Source: Aphrophora alni
Taxonomy: Eukaryota; Arthropoda; Insecta; Hemiptera; Aphrophoridae
DNA length: 64,000 nucleotides
Direction of reading: 5' to 3'
NCBI GenBank assembly: GCA_963513935.1
Contig: OY740772.1
Location: 107,791,797 to 107,855,796 of the forward strand
Positions 47,923-58,265 of the stretch are shown piece after piece. Numbering within the stretch: position 1 is the first letter of the stretch; every line of letters starts with the position of its first letter. The notes below the pieces were generated by a model. That model had not been told where the DNA came from. It did no database searches and saw nothing but the letters and a program-made list of their open reading frames with translations. The position numbers were made by a program, and so were the translations under genes.

Positions 47923-48884
47923 TGAGAATTATGCGTGGATTTAACAATGAGGAAACTAACATTCCTATAAACGAGCACTAAGGTTGCCAGCTGAAGTTAT
48001 ACCATTTATAATTGAACCAATCAAATCAATTTACAACAGTGTTCAAATTAAAACTTTTATATATAATAGTTCGATTTCTAGGAATGTTCTAATAACCCTA
48101 GTTATTATTTAACCTTTAGAGGCCCACTTTAGTGAATATAGGCTTGGAAATCCCGAGAGAATTAAGCTGGATCTACATCTTTTTTGACGTTGAATTGTAA
48201 ATTATTATAATAGTTTTGAATTATCCTACATAAATAACAGCCATTTTTTTTATATTATAAGCAGTAAAATTTTAATCCTCATCCTTTTTACACATTAAAA
48301 TAGATTTACCCTCAACCAAGACCCACACTTTGCAATAAAAGAATCTGACAGTTTGTTAACCTCACTTTCCCACGCGCGGTCACGATTTAAAAGTCATCTT
48401 GAATGAATTCGAATCTACTCTCAATTAACCACACAGACGTTTCCTAAAATATTTGAACGGTTCGACGTTAATGACACGAGGCAGGTTGATGTAATAACGT
48501 TGAAACCGCACTTTTGATAATCAAAACACCGACCTTCGTCCGACAAAAGTGGGGAATATTTGTTTGTTTGAGCTCGGATACAACATTAGGACTATAATAG
48601 GATTCGAGTAGCGGATAATGTATCAGTCATTGTGACAACGTTTTAAATTAATATAATAACGACTCCGCAAAACCAGAAACCTAAGGTCAAGGACTTGGTG
48701 GAAGAGGACTTTGCGGTTTTGCTTTATTCATTCATTTATTTAATGTTGTAACGAGTTAATATTATTATTTATTTGTTATTATGTTTTATATTCGTTTAAA
48801 TTAAATATTTTTCTTTCATTAAATAACAGCATTGGTTGTTTAAATAAGAATTTCTTAATATTTATCTCATATTTAAATATATTA
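47923..48884. other. noncoding; short Rep-A fragment
   Basis: A Rep-A tip lies at 48115-48190 (GAGGCCCACTTTAGTGAATA, GGCTTGGAAATCCCGAGAG, GCTGGATCTACATC). The rest is AT-rich with nothing recognised. Confidence 0.45.
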
Positions 48885-49035
48885 AATGTTGAGCTTGACT
48901 TATGAGAAAAATTATACAGTATAACTAACACACAGAACACAATTCTCACAAAAAATACGCCTAAGTATCAGACGCGTTTCAACGACAAGGTCGTCCTCCT
49001 CAGTGATACACGAGCTACACCAATCAAACTATATA
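48885..49035 (-). repeat. HHR-el copy C
   Basis: A single complete copy in minus orientation, from ATGTTGAGCTTGACTTATGA to GCTACACCAATCAAACTATA. It keeps the post-ribozyme TTAGGCGTATTTTTT block (seen here as its complement) that copy B lacks, so it is the best representative of the unit, about 150 bp long. Confidence 0.8.
48965..49009 (-). ncRNA. type I hammerhead ribozyme motif, copy C
   Basis: Read on the minus strand from 49009: GTATCA, CTGAGGA, the 16-nt stem-II hairpin, GAAA, CGCGTC, TGATAC. Identical over all 45 nt to copy A. Predicted cleavage falls after the C of CGCGTC (position 48971). Confidence 0.7.
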
Positions 49036-49664
49036 ACTCACGAGTTATTTATGTTGTTCTACATATCACAACCAGTTTGGGCCTACCAAACATTAAGACA
49101 ATAGTGATACAGTAATTATATTTAAAGGATCTGCTACTATTATAATTGTATGTTGAGGCTCGGTAAATACAATAAACGCCTATCAACTTGTTTTTATTAC
49201 GATTTATTTAAGGTGCAACCGACAACTTAAACCTCATAAAACATTTAATTGCAAGAATGAGATCATTTATCATTAAAAAGTGACTCAATGTATCCGTCAT
49301 AAAATAATTATAACACTAGGGTCTCTTTGAACAGCCTAGCCTTACTCTAGAAAAACTGTATCCACAACAATTAGACTGATCATAGCTTAATTAAAATTAT
49401 TTATTTTACATTGCAGCAATATCATAGGTAGGTTTCATTATATTTTATATTTAAACAGATCGGTTTACTTCAATCAAAACTAATCTAACCTCGCGGCGTT
49501 ATGTACCAAAAAAACTAACCTAAATATTTAAAAAAATCCATAATCCTGAAAATGAAAAATTTCTTTTTTTTAATAATATTTAAAAAAAGTTGTTAATAAT
49601 ATAAATCAAAATATTAAAAAGAAAAATGTTAAATATTCCAATAAATAACTTTTTTCTTCTTGTT
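49036..49664. other. noncoding, nothing recognised
   Basis: AT-rich; no supported feature. Confidence 0.35.
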
Positions 49665-49925
49665 ATTTAGAAGGCGAAATCTCTCAATCATCATCGCCAT
49701 CTAAAAAAAAAATGAAAAGAGTACAAAATAAAAACCTCTAGCCCTTGAATACTCTAATAGCGTCAGGGTCGGTAGCGTAAGATAACAAGAGTTGGTCAAC
49801 TGACATCTGATACAAAGATGAAAGGGTGGGATCTAACCTAAAACTACATGAAACAAATGTAGGTTAAGCTAGGTTACCTCGGGATTGCCAAGTCTCTACC
49901 AAAAATTGTGAGCCTCAGAGGGGAG
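49665..49925 (-). repeat. Rep-A dispersed repeat, reference copy
   Basis: The best full-length copy of the most abundant family here, about 260 bp. On this orientation the order is TTATTTAGAAGGCGAAATCT, CTCAATCATCATCGCC, an A-rich block, AACCTCTAGCCCTTGAATAC, TCTAATAGCGTCAGGGTCGG, AACAAGAGTTGGTCAACTGA, AAAGATGAAAGGGTGGGATC, GTAGGTTAAGCTAGGTTACC, TCGGGATTGCCAAGTCTCTA, GAGCCTCAGAGG. It encodes no protein, has no terminal inverted repeats, and I could not find convincing pol III A and B boxes or a poly-A end, so SINE versus other non-autonomous element is undecided. About 28 full or partial copies lie in the window, on both strands and of varied divergence, which shows a long history of spread. 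Confidence 0.8.
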
Positions 49926-50211
49926 TAATAAAGCCTAACAATTCTACCAAACAAGGAGTATAGATCTGTTAAGACGAAATATATTTATTACTTAAAAAAG
50001 AAGAAATTTTTTTATTTTTTTTAACATATAAATTGACAGTTGCAGCTCTGTAGTGTTGGATCCTCAACTATTCTCGGAAAAATATTTTGCGAGGAAATTA
50101 TACCAATTTAGATAGAGAACTGTGCATTAAATAGGCTTATCTTCTTTTATTTACTTTACAATATTTAAGGTATCTTGACAGAACTGTATACTGTATTCAC
50201 ATCAGGTAGAC

Positions 50212-50278
<67 letters not shown>

Positions 50279-50524
50279 TTTCTAGTATAACTTCAAAACT
50301 TAGGCTTATATTACTAAAACTAGTACCTCTACTATCAGAATAAGAAACACATTAAATAATGTTAAAATTCTTTTAATGTACTTTTCTTAATATTGTATTG
50401 CAATTAATTTTACAGATATTTATTTAGTTCTTTCCTTTTACTCTTATCTCGGGTTCTTTACATGGGTTGGTGGCCTCTATTTAATATGTAATTTTAATCA
50501 AGGTATAATTTCTATAACTACAGG

Positions 50525-50574
<50 letters not shown>

Positions 50575-51689
50575 GGTTCTTAAATTACGATTTATTAAAG
50601 TTCAAATTAAGTTCAAATATTATTTAGGATTCAAAAATTTATACAGTTCTCATAGATATTAATTAATTTTGTGGTTTCTCCTTGTTACAAATGAAATGGA
50701 TTATTATTACCTCAAATTCTGTGGTTTACTTCAAATTGATATATTATTATACAAATATACTTGCAGTTCTCTTATATTTGATACTTATATTCTTCTGTGT
50801 AGAATTATTTTAAATATGGTTATTCCACAAGTATAAATACATGTAACATTTACCAAATCTGTACTGGTACTGATTTTTTTTTTTTATTAATTAAGAATGG
50901 AAAATTTAATTAATTGTTCTCCCGGGTTTAACTGCCTCACTTATCAAAAGTCTGTGATTCGTCTTTACAATGGCATTGGTTTTATATAAAATATAGTTTT
51001 TTTTTAAACATGTTCACCTTTCTTTTCACTAAACTTGTTTTACCATTATAATTGGCGATAGTTGTCCATAATTTTACATTAATTAAATAGTTTCTTTAGT
51101 TCTTTATACTTTATATATTATATATAATTTATTATTACATCGATTTGCAATTTCTGACTTGCATTGGAACAGCTGTTGTGTGGTAGTCTCCATTTAATAT
51201 TAATTTGATCTATTCATTTTACTTTTAGGCTAGTTCAGTTTTAAATAGTTTTGTTCATAGTAACCATTACCATATATAAAATATCCATTTCACTAAACAC
51301 TTTCCCCTTTTATCAAACTGATTCTTAATTCAACCTAGTTTCACAATTTTATTTATATCTATATTATACCACCATGAAATAAAGTTACATCAAAATATTT
51401 ACAATGTTTGTATTTTAGGTTATCTTACCAATGTTATTAACAAATTGTTTATCAAATTAGGTAGGTATAAATATCTAAGGTAAGTTTTAACTAATTTAAT
51501 TCTTATTTATCTAATAATGCTTACTTCATAATTATTTATTTAAGTTACTTATGGTTATTTTAAGCTCTAGACTTTTAGTTAACTTTTGACATTCATTTAT
51601 ATAGGCCTAGCCTGTTAATTTATATTGACATTATTTATGCTTTTTAATTCATTTAGGCCACCAAATTAAGTTATCAATTTATATAAATG

Positions 51690-51747
<58 letters not shown>

Positions 51748-51848
51748 TATTTAACAGATTGTTAATACTTTCATCTGCGAGTCCATTACGTGCATTTACA
51801 CTATCTTATAAGTTTCTTGTTTCTTAATATAGAGCTCATAAGGAGCTC
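49926..51848. other. noncoding, TA-rich
   Basis: Very AT-rich. (TA)n arrays at 50214-50271, 50527-50571 and 51692-51741. No gene. The last 11 bases (51838-51848, ATAAGGAGCTC) are the left target duplication of the LINE. Confidence 0.6.
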
Positions 51849-52107
51849 GGGGGTGAACGGGAGTGATGATGCGTAGTTGCTGAACACCTAGCAACGTAAC
51901 ATAAGAACTTAACAAGAAAGTTCTCTTAGCCTCTCTCACTCCAACTCCAGCACTTAACCTACTAGAGGTGCCCCTGTCAAGCTGAGTAACCCAGTGGAAG
52001 ATTGGGTGTTAACCCCAGTGGGAAGCTGGGTCAGTGAACAGATATGTGCTGGGGGGACTGGGGATTAACCCAGTTTTCTCTCTTCCGTTTAATGGAAACT
52101 TAAGGCA
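51849..52107 (+). promoter_or_regulatory. LINE 5' UTR, presumed internal promoter
   Basis: GC-richer than the flanks. It contains a repeated pattern TAACCCAGTGGAAG..TGGG (51987-52006), TAACCCCAGTGGGAAGCTGG (52010-52029) and TTAACCCAGT (near 52066), which can form short hairpins of the AACCCA..TGGGT kind. Jockey-type elements transcribe from an internal promoter at their 5' end; none of its elements can be pinned down here. Confidence 0.5.
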
Positions 52108-53685
52108 ATGGAGAAAACAAATACGGAAATACGTACCCCAGGTGGTAATTTGATTAATTCAAAGAATCCATCCTCTTCGGAGGCCGGCCCCACGGATTCT
52201 GGGGGGGGCCAACTATTGCTTGAGAGCGATCCATTTAGGAAAAGTCTCATGATTCAACGTTCTCCAAAGAACAGTGCAAATACAGAAAATTATTGTAAAT
52301 TGGAAGAAGAAAATAACGAACTAAGAAAAAGACTGAACGAAGTAGAGCTTTTGATTAAAACATTAAAGAAAGAAGTATCAGATCTGAAAACAGAAAATAA
52401 GGAATTAAGAACTCTTCATTTATCAAACAAGAAGGAAAAGCTAAAAATTGTATCTGAAGAAAAGCAATATCAGAGTGCGATAAGTAGAATGGACGGTTCC
52501 CAAGAATACTACACAGATGAGGATGAATTAGCTAAAGAAACAGAGTGGATAAGATCTAAAAACAAAACATCAACATCAAGAAGAGTAAAAAAAAGAAAAG
52601 CTGAAGATTCCCCTGAAAATGAAAAAAATGGTAATAGAACACCTCAAAAGGGAAAGCCCAGTAAAGTAGAGGCGAAGCAGGACAAGATAACAAGAGATAA
52701 ACCACCTCCACCTATTAATGTGGTTGGAATTAAAGATTTTGCTTCAATTAAAGCATTAGTAAATGACTTTGATAAAGATAAGACAATTAAAATTGTTTCA
52801 CTCAGCAATGATGTCTGGAAAATTAATACTCCCGACTCAGAGACTTATAGGACCCTGGCGACCAAACTGAACAGAGACGGGTTACAGTGGTACACATATG
52901 AGGATAAAAAAGACAGACCCATTAAAGTTATGGCAAGAGGGCTTCACCCTACGTGTTCTAAGCAAGATATAATTGAAGAAATAAAGGAGAGTGCTCAATT
53001 GAAAATAATCGATGCTGTAAATATTATCAAAAAAGAAAGAAGTTCAGGCAAAGATGGAAATGAAATACTCTGCAAAAAAGGGCTTCCATTATTTATGCTT
53101 ACATTTGATAATAACGAAGACATAGGGAAAATCTATAATATCAAATCCATCTTGCATATGAAAGTTAAAATTGAACCCTTAAGGAAAACTACAAATCAGA
53201 TACCGCAATGTAAAAACTGCCAAGGGTTTAACCACACAACAAAGTATTGTCACCGGGAACCTAGATGCGTAAAGTGTACAGGGAGGCATGCTACTCAGCA
53301 GTGTGATATAAATAAAGATACACCTCCAAAATGTGTCAACTGTGGAGGGCAGCATCCTGCTAACTATCGAGGATGTGAGGTAGCAAAAGAATTGCAAAGG
53401 ATCCGAAACAAAGTTAGTAACCCTCAACAAAGGGATAGACAAGAACGTGAGACATTAAAATACACGACAAAAATACCAGCAGAACGGGAAGCAAATGAAA
53501 GCGATAGAACTTTTTCGCAAGCAGTCCAGGCTAAACATGTTAGAAGGGAAAATGTAGACGAGAATAGTGTCCTCGAAAAAGTATTACAGAGATTAGAAGT
53601 TATAGAAAAACGGCTAGACTCTAACGATAAAAAATTTGAAGAGGTTCTCATAAACCTTACTGATATTAACAGATATTTTACATAA
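52108..53685 (+). CDS. LINE ORF1: gag-like nucleic-acid-binding protein
   Basis: 525 residues. In LINEs this protein binds the element RNA and helps carry it to the nucleus and target DNA. Visible parts: a coiled coil at about 62-118 (CKLEEENNELRKRLNEVELL and on), a basic possible nuclear signal RRVKKRKAE at 158-166, a Pro-rich PPPPINVVG before an RNA-binding-like region at about 200-360 (RPIKVMARGLHPTCSKQDI, resembling the PRE_C2HC domain), then three zinc knuckles: C368-C371-H376-C381, C387-C390-H394-C399 and C409-C412-H416-C423. A second short coiled coil follows at 488-516. No frameshift or stop. The ATG at 52108 is the first after the 5' UTR. ORF2 begins one base after the stop. Confidence 0.92.
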   Translation: MEKTNTEIRTPGGNLINSKNPSSSEAGPTDSGGGQLLLESDPFRKSLMIQRSPKNSANTENYCKLEEENNELRKRLNEVELLIKTLKKEVSDLKTENKELRTLHLSNKKEKLKIVSEEKQYQSAISRMDGSQEYYTDEDELAKETEWIRSKNKTSTSRRVKKRKAEDSPENEKNGNRTPQKGKPSKVEAKQDKITRDKPPPPINVVGIKDFASIKALVNDFDKDKTIKIVSLSNDVWKINTPDSETYRTLATKLNRDGLQWYTYEDKKDRPIKVMARGLHPTCSKQDIIEEIKESAQLKIIDAVNIIKKERSSGKDGNEILCKKGLPLFMLTFDNNEDIGKIYNIKSILHMKVKIEPLRKTTNQIPQCKNCQGFNHTTKYCHREPRCVKCTGRHATQQCDINKDTPPKCVNCGGQHPANYRGCEVAKELQRIRNKVSNPQQRDRQERETLKYTTKIPAEREANESDRTFSQAVQAKHVRRENVDENSVLEKVLQRLEVIEKRLDSNDKKFEEVLINLTDINRYFT

Positions 53686-53686
53686 A

Positions 53687-56374
53687 ATGAATAAAACTCT
53701 TAGAATAGCCGCATGGAATTCAAATGGTTTGTTACAACGTATCCAGGAGTTAGAGATATTCTTGGATAATGAACAAATAGATATATGCTTAATATCAGAA
53801 AGCCATTTTACAAAAGCATCTTATGTCAAGTTGCGTGGTTTTTGCTGGTATGGGGCAGTCCATCCTGCAGATAGAGCTAGAGGAGGATCGGTAGTATTTG
53901 TAAAGGAAAACATCAAACATTATGAAATTATAAAAATTGAAGAAGAAGATATGCAAGTTATTGCTATTAGGATCCAAGTTAACGGAAACAAGGAATATGA
54001 TGTTGGTGCAATATATTGTCCACCAAGGTATAGAGTTAATCGTGAGAGGTTTCTTTCTTTATTTAAAACTCTGGGAAGAAATTTTGTCATTGGAGGAGAC
54101 TTCAATTCAAAACACACATTCTGGGGTTCAAGAATAATAAATCCAAAAGGTAAAGAATTGCTAGCAGCAGGAACGGCACTGGGGTGCGACTTCTATTCTG
54201 GCGGTGGACCTACATATTGGCCGGCGGACATAAACAAGACACCTGATATCATAGATTTCTTTGTTACTAAAGGAATTTCAGAAAACTACATTCATATAGA
54301 AGATAATGAGAGTCTTTCCTCGGACCATACACCAGTTATTATGACAATAAGTGAGCTGATAGTAAAAAACAAGGCACCCGTCCCAAAAATAACAAGTGGG
54401 AAAACTAACTGGAAATTTTTCAGTAGCATAATAGAAGAAAATATAAAGCTAAATGTACCGATTAAAAATTCAAGTCAGTTGGAGGATGAGCTCGAGGTAT
54501 TTATTGGGATTGTTCAGGGCGCTGCTTGGAAGAGTACTCCAGTGAGCTACATGAAAAGAAATGAAGTAAAGTACTATCCAGTCGAATTAAGACGGCTAAT
54601 TAAAGATAAACGGAAGGCTCGGAAAAAATGGCAAAGGAGTAGAGCACCAGAAGATAAGCAAATACTTAACAGGTTGTGCAACAAAGTTAAAAATTCTATT
54701 AAAGATTACAAGAATGAATCTATTAATAGATACTTAAAACATTTATCTCCCACAAAGGACAGAGATTATTCACTTTGGAAGGCAACAAAAGGAATCAAAA
54801 GGCCTAAAATACAAATTCCTCCAATTAAGAATGACAATGGAGCCTGGGCAAGAAGTCCTAAGGAAAAGGCAGATCTCTTTGCAACATTCTTAGAAAAGAC
54901 GTTCCAGCCTCTCCCTAAGCAAAGTGCTGAAGAAAGTGTTCCCGATATAAAAAAACATGATGAAATGGAAATATTACCAGTAACACTGAGGGAACTGAAA
55001 AATGAAATCAAAAACCATTTGAATGTGAATAAAGCACCAGGGTATGACTTGATTACTGGGCAAATAATTAAAAATCTACCCGAGAAAGGACTTAGAAAGC
55101 TACTGCACATAATAAATGCAAGCTTAAGGATTAGGTATGTTCCCCTACAGTGGAAGGTAGCGGAAGTCATCATGATATTAAAACCGGATAAATCACCAAA
55201 TGATAGGAAGTCATATAGACCAATATCATTGCTCCCAATAATTTCAAAACTATTCGAGAAGCTGCTTCTAAGAAGACTCAGGCCCATTATTGAGGAACGA
55301 AATCTCATCCCTGACCATCAATTTGGCTTTAGACAAAGATTTTCTACAATAGATCAAGTTCATAGAATTACAAGTATCATAGAAAACACATTGGAGAAAA
55401 AAGAAATTTGTGCAAGTGTCTTTTTGGATGTAGCACAGGCCTTTGACAAGGTATGGCATAGGGGTCTGTTGTGGAAACTAGAAAAAGAACTACCTAAACA
55501 ATATTTCGAAATACTCAAGTCATACATGACTGAGAGGCATTTCCGAGTGAAATTTGAGGGAGAATACTCCATATTAAAGAGGATATCAGCGGGTGTTCCA
55601 CAAGGTAGCGTGCTGGGACCGGTCTTGTATTTACTTTACACGAGAGATCTTCCAAATGACAAAGATGTAACAATAGCTACTTTTGCAGACGACACTGCAA
55701 TACTAGCAACTGGGACGAAAATTGAGGAAGCTGCAGGGAAGCTCCAGAGGGCCTCCAATGCGGTGAGCAGATGGACCAAGAAGTGGCGTATTGGTTTAAA
55801 TGAATCAAAATCAGCCAATGTTAACTTTACCAACTTAAAGATTGATTATCACCCACCAATTTTAATCAATTCTGTACAAGTTCCTCATGTTAATACCGCG
55901 AAATACCTGGGAATGACTTTGGACGTGAAATTGAAATGGAAGGAACACGTTAAAAAGAAAGTTCAAGAGTTAAAATTTAAATTCAGAAATATGTATTGGC
56001 TTCTGGGAAGGAATTCCCAACTATCAATCCATAACAAAATGCTCATATACAAGCAAGTCTTAAAGCCCGTGTGGACCTATGGATTACAGCTATGGGGTTG
56101 TACAAAGAAGTCTAACATAAAAAACATACAAAACTTTCAAAATAAGGTGCTCCGATGTATTGTTGATGCACCATGGTATATAAGAAATGACAACTTGCAT
56201 AGGGATTTGAAAATGGATACGGTTGAAGAAGAAATAAAAAAGCAAGCAAGCAAGCACAGACATCGCATTGAGCAACATGAGCATCCGGAGATACGCAGAT
56301 TGATGGATACAACAGGTTTAGTTAGAAGACTGAAACGAATGAAACCATTCGACTTAATGGACTTTGGACATTAA
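53687..56374 (+). CDS. LINE ORF2: AP-endonuclease/reverse transcriptase
   Basis: 895 residues, intact. It nicks target DNA and copies the element RNA in place (target-primed reverse transcription). The endonuclease domain fills about 5-220: N13 in WNSNG, E38 in ISESHF, D138 and N140 in GGDFNSKHT, D187 and D190 in PDIIDFF, and D213-H214 in SSDHTP. The reverse transcriptase spans about 490-745: KPDKSPNDRKSYRPISLLP, FGFRQRFST, D581 in FLDVAQAFDKVWH, GVPQGSVLGP at 636-645 and the FADD active site at 666-669. A thumb/C-terminal region with KYLGMTLDVKLKW follows. No RNase H is found. ORF1 stop and this start form TAAAATG with one intervening base, so translation by termination and re-initiation is plausible. 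Confidence 0.95.
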   Translation: MNKTLRIAAWNSNGLLQRIQELEIFLDNEQIDICLISESHFTKASYVKLRGFCWYGAVHPADRARGGSVVFVKENIKHYEIIKIEEEDMQVIAIRIQVNGNKEYDVGAIYCPPRYRVNRERFLSLFKTLGRNFVIGGDFNSKHTFWGSRIINPKGKELLAAGTALGCDFYSGGGPTYWPADINKTPDIIDFFVTKGISENYIHIEDNESLSSDHTPVIMTISELIVKNKAPVPKITSGKTNWKFFSSIIEENIKLNVPIKNSSQLEDELEVFIGIVQGAAWKSTPVSYMKRNEVKYYPVELRRLIKDKRKARKKWQRSRAPEDKQILNRLCNKVKNSIKDYKNESINRYLKHLSPTKDRDYSLWKATKGIKRPKIQIPPIKNDNGAWARSPKEKADLFATFLEKTFQPLPKQSAEESVPDIKKHDEMEILPVTLRELKNEIKNHLNVNKAPGYDLITGQIIKNLPEKGLRKLLHIINASLRIRYVPLQWKVAEVIMILKPDKSPNDRKSYRPISLLPIISKLFEKLLLRRLRPIIEERNLIPDHQFGFRQRFSTIDQVHRITSIIENTLEKKEICASVFLDVAQAFDKVWHRGLLWKLEKELPKQYFEILKSYMTERHFRVKFEGEYSILKRISAGVPQGSVLGPVLYLLYTRDLPNDKDVTIATFADDTAILATGTKIEEAAGKLQRASNAVSRWTKKWRIGLNESKSANVNFTNLKIDYHPPILINSVQVPHVNTAKYLGMTLDVKLKWKEHVKKKVQELKFKFRNMYWLLGRNSQLSIHNKMLIYKQVLKPVWTYGLQLWGCTKKSNIKNIQNFQNKVLRCIVDAPWYIRNDNLHRDLKMDTVEEEIKKQASKHRHRIEQHEHPEIRRLMDTTGLVRRLKRMKPFDLMDFGH

Positions 56375-56504
56375 GGGAGTAATGACCAATGGGTTATTTT
56401 CCCTCAAAGTGTATATATTGTTAAATGTAAATTACTAGATGGGTTTGTACTCAGTTGTAATAATAAAAAAATAAAAAAAAAATAAATAAAAAATAAAAAA
56501 TAAG

Positions 56505-56745
56505 GAGCTCACTGTAGGTAATAAACTACAGGTTGAGCTGGTAATCCCGAAAATCCTTAGTCGGATTTAGATTTACTTTCATGTAGAGGGTTAGATCCCT
56601 CTCTTTCATCTTTCCTATTAGATCTTCCTTGACCAATTGTTGTTCTATTCCGTCACTGTTAGAGAATTCGAAATCTTTATTTTATACTCTTCTATTTTTT
56701 TTTTTTTTTTACGAGGTTAACCAAGAGGTTTTTTGGTTTTAAAAA
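56505..56745 (+). repeat. Rep-A copy flanking the LINE
   Basis: Plus orientation: GAGCTCACTGTAGGTAATAA, GAGCTGGTAATCCCGAAAAT, GGGTTAGATCCCTCTCTTTC, ATCTTTCCTATTAGATCTTC, GTTAGAGAATTCGAAATCTT, ACGAGGTTAACCAAGAGGTT. Its start coincides with the LINE's right target duplication, so the LINE landed at or next to the 5' edge of this copy. Confidence 0.7.
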
Positions 56746-57370
56746 ACGACAAAAAGATAATTAAAAAATATATTTCCCTTACCAAATAAACTTAGGTTTT
56801 TATTACACTTAAAATTATAAATTGATTTTAGTAGACTTGTTAGTTTTGATTTTACAAATCACAATATCAACAAAAGCGATGTTTTATTCCCTTTCTCACA
56901 CGTAGGATTCACTGGAAAGGGAGAAATGGTAGTTAAGAAATGTTCTTTCCATTATTTATACAATTACCAATTCAGCAAAAAATCAATAGTCACTTTATTG
57001 GTAAAAAAATATTTCCATTGTTTTTTATAAGTAACAGAAATACTTTTGGTTTGGTTGATTCCAAACGTAATAACAAATTGGTAAATAAATGAAAAGCAAA
57101 AACACTTCACTATTCAGAAAAATTCGTTTCTCGTTTTGCCATTGTCAGAGGTTAATTAAAAAAGAAAAACACATTATCAACAGTTGTTTCGTTAAATTAC
57201 CATAAACTGGTTAGGTGAAATTGACATCCTGTAGATTACTTTTTATCAAAAACAGAATAAAAAATTTTCAGTCATGTTTCCAATAATAATAATTGTCTGT
57301 CAGTTTTCAATTACAACAAATAATAAAAACATCGATGACCTCATCTTATTATTAGCCTTCATAATTTCTT
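56746..57370. other. noncoding, nothing recognised
   Basis: AT-rich; no supported feature. Confidence 0.35.
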
Positions 57371-57574
57371 CTATGATTGAAAGCTATCAATGGGAGGTCT
57401 GTGTGAAAGTCTGCTGTACATATGGTATTTAGAAAGCATTGATAGTTTTGCAAAATCCAAGAGATGGCGAATCGAAGAGATGTTGAGAAGAGAAAGCCGT
57501 TGGTACAACGGCAGTAATATGGGTTCAGTATGAACTTGAGAGCTATGACCTACCTGTCCCAACTGATCTTTCAT
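57371..57574 (-). CDS. weak candidate ORF, unknown
   Basis: 67 codons on the minus strand starting MKDQLGQVGHSSQVHTEPIL and ending RPPIDSFQS. The residue balance is more protein-like and the GC content higher than in the neighbours, but there is no recognised domain, and it is bounded by AT-rich non-coding sequence. It could be a fragment of a transposon ORF or chance. Confidence 0.15.
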   Translation of the reverse strand: MKDQLGQVGHSSQVHTEPILLPLYQRLSLLNISSIRHLLDFAKLSMLSKYHMYSRLSHRPPIDSFQS

Positions 57575-57819
57575 AACATAACGGGGATTTTAACTTTACC
57601 TACTTTGAAATTTTTAGTCGGTTACAAGCGTCATTAATCATTTAAGTATAGAAATCCGTTTGTCGGTTGAGTTGATTTTAAATTTAATAATTTAACAAAT
57701 TATTATTGTGAAAAGTAAATAAGTAAATACAAATGATATGAGTTCATCATGTTTAATATAATATATTCGTAAATTGCATACTACAAGAAAAAAATTTCCA
57801 GAGAATAATATTTTTAAAT
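57575..57819. other. noncoding, nothing recognised
   Basis: AT-rich; no supported feature. Confidence 0.3.
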
Positions 57820-58060
57820 GGCCGCTAACAAGTTGAATATTGTTTTTAATCTAACTATTTAAATTGAAGAGTACCGTGAAAAATTTCAACTCAATAGCCA
57901 TTCTAGAGATATAAATTATTTAGCAAAAAATAAATAAAATGTCTAATAACGTTTCCGAACAGTTTATAAGAAGAACTACGTTTATAGGAACATTTTTCTT
58001 CATTTTGATCCATACAACCACCCTCCGTGCATTGCAGAAACACCCTGTATATTAAAATTA
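57820..58060 (+). repeat. half copy of the 62-63 kb foldback family
   Basis: ATGGCCGCTAACAAG, AAAAATTTCAACTC..GCCATTCT, AACGTTTCCGAACAG, CATTTTTCTTCATTTTGATC and AGAAACACCCTGTATATTAA parallel the right arm of the 62225-63315 palindrome, which ends AATGAAACGCCCTGGATAAT. Confidence 0.5.
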
Positions 58061-58184
58061 TTTTCATAATTTTCATTTTGTTTATATTTTTATTAAATTT
58101 TTGATTGAGTGTTACATGGTAGAGAGAACCTGATAATTAACTTTAATTTCCCTCTTGTAATCCTAATTTCATCTAAAGACATTT

Positions 58185-58265
58185 ATCCTGGCTCTCTACG
58201 TCAGGGTTGTAAGGTCAACAGACACCTGATAGGAAAGATATTGAAACGGATATAACGAAAAAATT
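58185..58265 (-). repeat. Rep-A fragment
   Basis: GGCTCTCTACGTCAGGGTTG, AAGGTCAACAGACACCTGAT, AGGAAAGATATTGAAACGG. Only the middle of the family remains. Confidence 0.45.

Larger units (their letters stand above)
51849..56499 (+). mobile_element. full-length Jockey-type non-LTR retrotransposon
   Basis: About 4.65 kb: a 259-bp 5' UTR starting with GGGGGTGAACGGG, two intact ORFs, a short 3' UTR of about 80 bp, and an A-rich tail of AATAAA-like units (56458-56499). ATAAGGAGCTC is repeated at 51838-51848 and 56500-56510, an 11-bp target duplication. Endonuclease plus reverse transcriptase without RNase H, and a gag-like ORF1 with three zinc knuckles, place it with Jockey-clade elements. Intact frames and a clean duplication indicate recent insertion. 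The right flank runs into a Rep-A copy. Confidence 0.9.

Noticed and set aside
49665..49925. Rep-A as a tRNA-derived SINE
   Set aside because: GGTTAGATCC and CTTGGCAATCC look faintly like pol III boxes, but spacing and sequence do not fit, and there is no A-rich tail; left unclassified.
53179..56312. Antisense and out-of-frame ORFs within the LINE
   Set aside because: Shadows of ORF1 and ORF2, with Ser/Leu/Phe-rich composition typical of antisense frames.
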